This document shows, piece by piece, positions 59,371-64,000 of a DNA stretch of 64,000 nucleotides. The stretch covers positions 124,001-188,000 of the forward strand of contig JAJFTO010000014.1 in NCBI GenBank assembly GCA_021372865.1, in the 5' to 3' direction. A program made the translations under genes and the position numbers. Every line of letters begins with the position of its first letter. Position 1 is the first letter of the stretch. Below the pieces are notes generated by a model. The model did no database searches. It was not told the DNA's origin and saw nothing but the letters and a program-made list of their open reading frames with translations. The stretch comes from Porphyromonadaceae bacterium. Lineage in GTDB: Bacteria; Bacteroidota; Bacteroidia; Bacteroidales; Dysgonomonadaceae.

Positions 59371-61608
59371 ATGTATGCCGATGTAATTCTTCCGCTCCCT
59401 TTTTCCGATCTGTATACTTATGCCATACCGAAAGCACTGCAACAGGAGATAGGTATCGGATACAGGGTAATTGTCCCTTTTGGGAGCCGGAAGCATTACA
59501 CCGCCATTGTCCTGAAAATACATCAGGAAGCACCCGCCAATCTGGATATCAAAGAGATCCATTCCCTTATCGATGCTCACCCCGTAGTGAACGAGCAACA
59601 ATTGAAGTTATGGGAATGGATCTCTTTTTATTATTTAACTCCTCTCGGGGATGTATATAAAGCTGCACTGCCCTCCTCCTTGATACCACGTGATTTACTG
59701 AACACATATACTCCTAAAACCGAAACTTTTATACAGATAAATCCGGAAACGGGGATAGAGAATGTGGAATCTCTGCTGGGGAAGGCAAAAAAACAGCAGG
59801 CTCTTTTGGAGGAAATAAGGCATTTTCTTATTGAAAACGATGAGGAGCGAATCAGTAAAAAAGAACTTTCCGGCCTTAGCGGTTTTTCTGTATCAGCACT
59901 GAACGGATTGCTGAAAAAAAAGATTCTTGTCGACATTCGGGTGGAAACAAGCCGTCTCGACAACGATTCGGTGTCTGTGCGTGCTCCCTATCCACTGAGC
60001 GTGCATCAACAGGAAGCATTTCAGGACATCAACAATTGTTTCAGACATAAACCGACCTGTCTGTTGCACGGTGTCACCTCGGGCGGAAAAACGGAGATTT
60101 ATATTCATCTCATCGCCCAGTTCCTGGCCGAGGGGAAACAAGCGCTCTATCTACTACCGGAAATAGCACTTACCACACAACTTACAAAGCGCCTTCAGGC
60201 TGTCTTCGGTAGCCGGTTAGGCGTTTACCACTCTCGGATTAATCACAACGAGCGTGCAGAAATATGGCAGAAGATGTTGTCGCCACAACCTTACAAAATC
60301 GTTGTCGGCGTACGTTCATCACTCTTTCTTCCCTTTCAGAAACTCGGTCTTGTGATTGTGGATGAAGAACATGAAGGCAGCTATAAACAACAGGACCCCT
60401 CACCCCGGTATCATGCGCGCGATACAGCCGTGATGCTGGCTCATTTTTTCGGAGCTAAAACGGTACTGGGCTCTGCTACTCCATCGATAGAATCCTATTA
60501 CAATGTACTGACGGGCAAGTATGGTCTGGTTACGCTGACTGAGCGATTTAATGGTGCAACGATGCCGGCGATACGAATTGAAAACACACGGGAGTTACGA
60601 CGCAGAAAAAAGATGAAATCATTGCTCTCTCCCCTGCTTATAGAATTGATCGACCAATCTTTGAAGGAAAACGAACAGGTTATTCTCTTCCGGAACCGGC
60701 GGGGATACGCACCCATAATTGCATGCAACCAATGTGAATGGACACCAAAATGCACCCGCTGTGATGTATCGCTCACCTACCATAAAAAAATAAATAGGCT
60801 GGTATGTCATTATTGTAACAGCACCTATCGTGTGCCGGAAAAATGTCCATCGTGCCATCAGGAGAGCCTGGAGCCAATGGGACAGGGTACAGAACAACTG
60901 GAGGAAGAAGTTTCAAGACTTTTCCCGGATAGTACTGTGGCCAGGATGGATCAGGACTCCACCCGCGGAAAAGATAGTTATGAGCAGATCATTCAAGATT
61001 TTCAACAGCAGAAAATTCAAATACTTGTGGGCACACAGATGCTTTCGAAAGGACTCGATTTTGATCATGTAAAGGTGGTGGGCATCATCTCGGCAGATTC
61101 ATTGCTTAACTATCCCGATTTTAGGGCGCACGAGCGTGGTTTTCAGTTGATTACTCAGGCTGCCGGAAGAGCAGGAAGGAAACAGACACCGGGGACAGTT
61201 GTCATTCAGAGTGCAGACCCCGGAAATCCTATTTACTCCTTCGTAACCGGTTATGACTATGCAGGTTTTGTTCATTCTCAGCTTGAAGAACGAAAGTTAT
61301 TCCACTACCCGCCATTCTATCGGTTAATCCGGATCATCTGCAAACATAAAGACGCAGACAAAGTAGAAAAAATTACTTTTCGATTTGCAGAACTGTTAAG
61401 AAAGTCACTGCACGAACGCGTGCTGGGCCCCAATAAGCCTGTCGTGGGTCGCATCCAGCTCTTTTACATCCGGGAAATCTTGTTGAAACTGGAAAGCGGA
61501 CTCTCCACACAACATATACGCGATATTTTAAAAAAAACAGAGGTGAATCTACGCAGTGATTCCGATTTTAAACATGCAATGATCTATTATGATGTGGATC
61601 CACTTTAA
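59371..61608 (+). CDS. priA: Primosomal protein N' (replication restart helicase PriA)
   Basis: The protein has 745 residues. A 3'-DNA-binding N-terminus is followed by the helicase core: Walker A G-V-T-S-G-G-K-T-E near residue 229 and I-V-D-E-E-H-E-G-S-Y near 330. A zinc region of about eight cysteines is near 450-495 (C-N-Q-C-E-W, C-T-R-C, C-H-Y-C, C-P-S-C). Helicase motifs H-E-R-G-F-Q-L-I-T-Q-A-A-G-R-A-G-R complete it. It starts 3 bases after the barrel gene and ends in a bidirectional terminator. Confidence 0.96.
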   Translation: MYADVILPLPFSDLYTYAIPKALQQEIGIGYRVIVPFGSRKHYTAIVLKIHQEAPANLDIKEIHSLIDAHPVVNEQQLKLWEWISFYYLTPLGDVYKAALPSSLIPRDLLNTYTPKTETFIQINPETGIENVESLLGKAKKQQALLEEIRHFLIENDEERISKKELSGLSGFSVSALNGLLKKKILVDIRVETSRLDNDSVSVRAPYPLSVHQQEAFQDINNCFRHKPTCLLHGVTSGGKTEIYIHLIAQFLAEGKQALYLLPEIALTTQLTKRLQAVFGSRLGVYHSRINHNERAEIWQKMLSPQPYKIVVGVRSSLFLPFQKLGLVIVDEEHEGSYKQQDPSPRYHARDTAVMLAHFFGAKTVLGSATPSIESYYNVLTGKYGLVTLTERFNGATMPAIRIENTRELRRRKKMKSLLSPLLIELIDQSLKENEQVILFRNRRGYAPIIACNQCEWTPKCTRCDVSLTYHKKINRLVCHYCNSTYRVPEKCPSCHQESLEPMGQGTEQLEEEVSRLFPDSTVARMDQDSTRGKDSYEQIIQDFQQQKIQILVGTQMLSKGLDFDHVKVVGIISADSLLNYPDFRAHERGFQLITQAAGRAGRKQTPGTVVIQSADPGNPIYSFVTGYDYAGFVHSQLEERKLFHYPPFYRLIRIICKHKDADKVEKITFRFAELLRKSLHERVLGPNKPVVGRIQLFYIREILLKLESGLSTQHIRDILKKTEVNLRSDSDFKHAMIYYDVDPL

Positions 61609-61611
61609 ATT

Positions 61612-61648
61612 AAAAGAACCGATGCCCCTTTTGGAACACCGGTTCTTT
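61612..61648. terminator. Bidirectional terminator between priA and RNase G
   Basis: AAAGAACCG and CGGTTCTTT are exact complements around an 18-base loop, with A and T runs on the outer sides. It serves both convergent genes. Confidence 0.75.
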
Positions 61649-61679
61649 ACTTTCAATCTTCCACGCTGGGTGGAATAAT

Positions 61680-63248
61680 TTATTTCATTTCAATTTCTTC
61701 TTTCAGGTCTATTTCGTTCCCTTCGTGGTCGTAAAAAGTATACTGCAGGAACCCGAGTTTCTGATCCGGGATTATTTGCATTCCCACCTTGAACTTTTTC
61801 TTCCATTTGTACTTCATCGAAAACCAACCTTTCTGAACGTACGCTGCAACATAAGGATGTATGTGCAGACTGAATTTCTTCACTTTTAGACTATTTGACA
61901 AATAATCGATCTTTCCTTCCAACGTATCGGTAAAAAGAATCGACGATTTAATCTTTCCTTTACCAAAGCAAGTGGGGCATACTTCGCTTGTGGTAACTTC
62001 CATTTCGGGGCGTACACGTTGACGCGTAATCTGCATGATCCCGAACTTGCTCAATGGCAAAATGTTATGCTTGGCTCTGTCATGTGCCATCAATTCCTGC
62101 ATCCGGGAGAGGAGCTTATTCCGATGCTCCGCCTTTCCCATGTCGATGAAGTCGATGACAATGATGCCGCCCATATCCCGTAAGCGCAATTGACGGGCAA
62201 TTTCCTCGGCGGCGGCCACATTCACTTCATAGGCGCTGTCTTCCTGACCCAGTTTCGATTTGTTGCGGTTCCCACTGTTTACATCAATCACATGCAACGC
62301 CTCGGTATGTTCAATAATAAGATAAGCACCATTTTTGAATGTAACAGTTTTTCCAAAGAGCGATTTTACCTGTTTTGTAATGCCGAAATTATCTAAAATA
62401 GGCAGTGATCCATTGTAATCTTTTACAATATTTTTCCTGTCCGGAGCAATAATGCTCACATATTCGGCAATCTGCTTTGATACGTCTTTGTCATTGACGT
62501 GGATCTGTTCGAAAGAAGGATTAAAAATATCGCGTAACAGGGCTACCGTACGCCCCGTCTCCTCAAAAATGAGTGAGGGAGCTTTGGCTTTCTGTATCTT
62601 TCCGATATTATCTTCCCATTTCCTGATCAGTACTTTTAATTCCGCATCGAGGTCAGCCACTCTTTTACCTTCTGCATTGGTGCGTATGATCACACCAAAA
62701 TTCTTTGGTTTGATGCTCTGAATGAGCTGCCTGAGTCGAGCGCGTTCTTCGCGCGATTTGATTTTTTGCGACACCGACACCCGATCGATGAATGGAATCA
62801 ACACCATAAACCGTCCGGCGAACGAAATTTCAGCGGTCAGTCGCGGACCTTTGGTCGATATAGGCTCTTTGGCTATTTGCACCAAGATCTCCTGGCCGAC
62901 TTTCAAGATATCCGAAATTGAACCCTCCTTGTCGATATCGGGTTGCAGCTTCATCTTCTGGAGCTGCGGAATCTTTTTCTTGTCTTCAACAAGCTTCTGA
63001 AAATTCAGAATCGAGTTAAATTCAACCCCTAAATCCAAATAGTGAAGAAAAGCGTCCTTTTTGTGTCCCACGTTCACAAATGCAGCGTTGAGGGCGGGCA
63101 TTAGTTTTTTAACTTTGCCCATGTAAATGTTGCCAACCGCAAATGAGCCATCCTGGCTTTCCTGTTGTAGTTCTACCAGCTTTTTGTCTTCGAGAACAGC
63201 AATGGTTATTTCTCTGGGTTGAACATCTACCACAAGTTCGCTTGTCAC
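61680..63248 (-). CDS. rng: Ribonuclease G/E family endoribonuclease
   Basis: The protein has 522 residues from a GTG at 63248; the frame extends further but the conserved N-terminus begins here (T-S-E-L-V-V-D-V-Q). An S1 domain (residues 35-125) is followed by the RNase-E/G core: R-L-T-A-E-I-S-F-A-G-R-F-M, then catalytic Asp in H-V-I-D-V-N-S-G near 320 and I-V-I-D-F-I-D-M near 365, and the zinc-link C-P-T-C-F-G-K-G near 430. It processes rRNA and decays mRNA. A stable hairpin lies between it and the small gene upstream. Confidence 0.94.
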   Translation of the reverse strand: MTSELVVDVQPREITIAVLEDKKLVELQQESQDGSFAVGNIYMGKVKKLMPALNAAFVNVGHKKDAFLHYLDLGVEFNSILNFQKLVEDKKKIPQLQKMKLQPDIDKEGSISDILKVGQEILVQIAKEPISTKGPRLTAEISFAGRFMVLIPFIDRVSVSQKIKSREERARLRQLIQSIKPKNFGVIIRTNAEGKRVADLDAELKVLIRKWEDNIGKIQKAKAPSLIFEETGRTVALLRDIFNPSFEQIHVNDKDVSKQIAEYVSIIAPDRKNIVKDYNGSLPILDNFGITKQVKSLFGKTVTFKNGAYLIIEHTEALHVIDVNSGNRNKSKLGQEDSAYEVNVAAAEEIARQLRLRDMGGIIVIDFIDMGKAEHRNKLLSRMQELMAHDRAKHNILPLSKFGIMQITRQRVRPEMEVTTSEVCPTCFGKGKIKSSILFTDTLEGKIDYLSNSLKVKKFSLHIHPYVAAYVQKGWFSMKYKWKKKFKVGMQIIPDQKLGFLQYTFYDHEGNEIDLKEEIEMK

Positions 63249-63342
63249 AATTGTTTTTTTTAATGTTTTAATAAATCCGGGTTTCTGTCTCACAACAGAA
63301 AGAAGGTTCACGCCAGAACCATTCCCTGTTTTTATACACAAA

Positions 63343-63383
63343 GAACAAACTTAACTCCCGAAAGGTTCTTTTTAAGTTTGTTC
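63343..63383 (-). promoter_or_regulatory. Intercistronic hairpin upstream of RNase G
   Basis: GAACAAACTTAA and TTAAGTTTGTTC are exact 12-base complements with a 17-base loop, sitting after the small basic gene and before rng. A weak T-run follows (TTTGTG), so partial termination, RNase processing or feedback control of rng are all possible. Confidence 0.55.
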
Positions 63384-63415
63384 CTGTATATGGTTTGTAA
63401 AAAAGTGTTACGGGC

Positions 63416-63508
63416 CTACTTCTTCTTTTTATGCCTGTTTTTCCTCAATCTTTTTTTACGTTTATGCACTGACATTTTATGCCTTTTTCTTTTTTTTCCG
63501 CTTGGCAT
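63416..63508 (-). CDS. 30-residue basic protein of the AURKAIP1/COX24 (mS38-like) ribosomal family
   Basis: The 30-codon frame starts M-P-S-G-K-K-R-K-R-H-K-M and ends in K-N-R-H-K-K-K-K, with Lys and Arg making up most residues. It resembles the AURKAIP1/COX24 C-terminal motif found in small bacterial and mitochondrial ribosomal proteins. Size, charge and position next to HU and rng are constant in Bacteroidota as I know them. It lies 24 bases from the HU gene. Too short for usual gene callers, but the conserved composition makes it credible. Confidence 0.8.
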   Translation of the reverse strand: MPSGKKRKRHKMSVHKRKKRLRKNRHKKKK

Positions 63509-63532
63509 TTTAGTATCTCCTTATCAATTAAA

Positions 63533-63814
63533 TTATTTTGTTTCTTTTACCTGAGCAACAAATGTCTTTGCCGGCTTGAAAGCAGGTATATTGTGTTCGG
63601 GAATAATTATGGTGGTGTTTTTGGAAATATTACGGGCAGTTTTCTGTGCTCTTTTTTTCACGATGAAGCTGCCGAAACCTCTTAAATACACATTTTCGCT
63701 ATTTGCCAATGAATCTTTCACCACGTCCATAAAAGATTCTACTGTTGCCAATACTGACGCTTTATCCACACCAGTGTTCTTTGCAATCTCATTTACAATG
63801 TCTGCCTTAGTCAT
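63533..63814 (-). CDS. HU-family DNA-binding protein
   Basis: The 93-residue protein has the HU/IHF fold: M-T-K-A-D-I-V-N-E-I-A near the start, G-F-G-S-F near 47, then the DNA-binding arm with R-N-I-S-K-N-T-T-I-I-I-P-E-H and the closing P-A-F-K-P-A-K-T-F. It compacts and bends DNA as a dimer. It has a good promoter. The small ribosomal-type gene and rng follow, a cluster typical of Bacteroidales. Confidence 0.94.
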   Translation of the reverse strand: MTKADIVNEIAKNTGVDKASVLATVESFMDVVKDSLANSENVYLRGFGSFIVKKRAQKTARNISKNTTIIIPEHNIPAFKPAKTFVAQVKETK

Positions 63815-63875
63815 TTTATTTATATTTTAAATATTAATAATAATCTTATGTGATGATTAGTAAAATTTTGGATTG

Positions 63876-63904
63876 CAAATATATAGCTTTTTTTTTACCC
63901 CAAA
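63876..63904 (-). promoter_or_regulatory. Promoter of the HU gene
   Basis: On the minus strand TTTG (63901-63904), 17 bases, then TATATTTG (63876-63883). The match to the Bacteroidota consensus is good though the spacing is slightly short. Confidence 0.6.
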
Positions 63905-63965
63905 AAATAATTACAGGTAAATTTTCTGTTTTTCTATTATTTTCCTCAAAAATACTTTTTTTGAT

Positions 63966-63973
63966 TAGTTTTG
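63966..63973 (+). promoter_or_regulatory. -7 box of the divergent gene at the window edge
   Basis: TAGTTTTG matches TAnnTTTG and lies 13 bases before the ATG at 63987, so the leader would be very short. Confidence 0.4.
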
Positions 63974-63986
63974 TAAGTCGAAAGAA

Positions 63987-64000
63987 ATGGAACAAGCAAG
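63987..64000 (+). CDS. Start of a gene running out of the window (possibly mutY)
   Basis: Only the first four or five codons (M-E-Q-A) are visible. Its position divergent from HU matches A/G-specific adenine glycosylase (mutY) in Bacteroidales genomes as I know them, but the sequence itself cannot confirm this. Confidence 0.35.

Noticed and set aside
1..64000. CRISPR arrays or insertion sequences
   Set aside because: No series of regularly spaced repeats and no transposase-like protein was seen on either strand.

Overview
The window looks like chromosomal DNA of an anaerobic, fermentative Bacteroidota, probably order Bacteroidales and plausibly near Dysgonomonadaceae (Proteiniphilum/Petrimonas-like). 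This is inferred from gene content, not from a search. Supporting signs are repeated promoter elements of the Bacteroidota type (TTTG about 20 bases before TAnnTTTG), no Shine-Dalgarno-dependent starts, a type IX secretion sorting-domain protein, a fumarate reductase/succinate dehydrogenase cytochrome b-flavoprotein-FeS operon, a phosphate butyryltransferase/butyrate kinase pair, and a HU / RNase G gene neighbourhood.

Layout. 1-7411 is mostly housekeeping: the tail of a probable rhomboid protein, an exo/endonuclease-phosphatase protein, queD-queE, RNase Z, a tiny T9SS-domain protein, asd, a zinc-type ABC ATPase plus binding protein without a permease, and mnmD. 7577-11799 is a DevBCA/MacAB-like exporter with its own TolC. 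11807-23532 is an unbroken run of 12 minus-strand genes. It combines a complete partner-switching module (SpoIIE-type phosphatase, RsbW-type kinase, two STAS proteins) with a glycogen debranching enzyme, an AGE-family epimerase-like protein, a thiamine-diphosphate enzyme, a membrane protein, two DJ-1/PfpI proteins, a cupin and a SUMF1-fold lipoprotein. This is the most interesting system in the window.

23883-32244 holds tRNA-Ser, a zinc peptidase-like lipoprotein, an exported Gfo/Idh/MocA + SMP-30 pair, a small conserved protein, an ATP-grasp-like protein and buk/ptb. 32495-41620 is a visibly AT-rich defence island: a type I restriction-modification operon (hsdR-hsdM-hsdS), an ImmA/IrrE protease overlapping hsdS, and an AlbA_2/Schlafen-type gene bracketed by 13-base direct repeats. 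A perfect palindrome lies on the hsdR promoter. The island abuts divergent tRNA-Gly and tRNA-Pro genes.

42016-64000 returns to core genes: an Lrp regulator, ispD, xseB, xseA, a subtilisin, flavodoxin, pepD, a flippase-like protein, rsmA, corA, two acyltransferase-fold proteins, trpS, frdCAB, a beta-barrel protein, priA, RNase G, a 30-residue basic probable ribosomal protein, HU, and the first codons of a divergent gene.

All identifications come from reading motifs. No similarity search was run, and starts marked as changed were chosen by eye.
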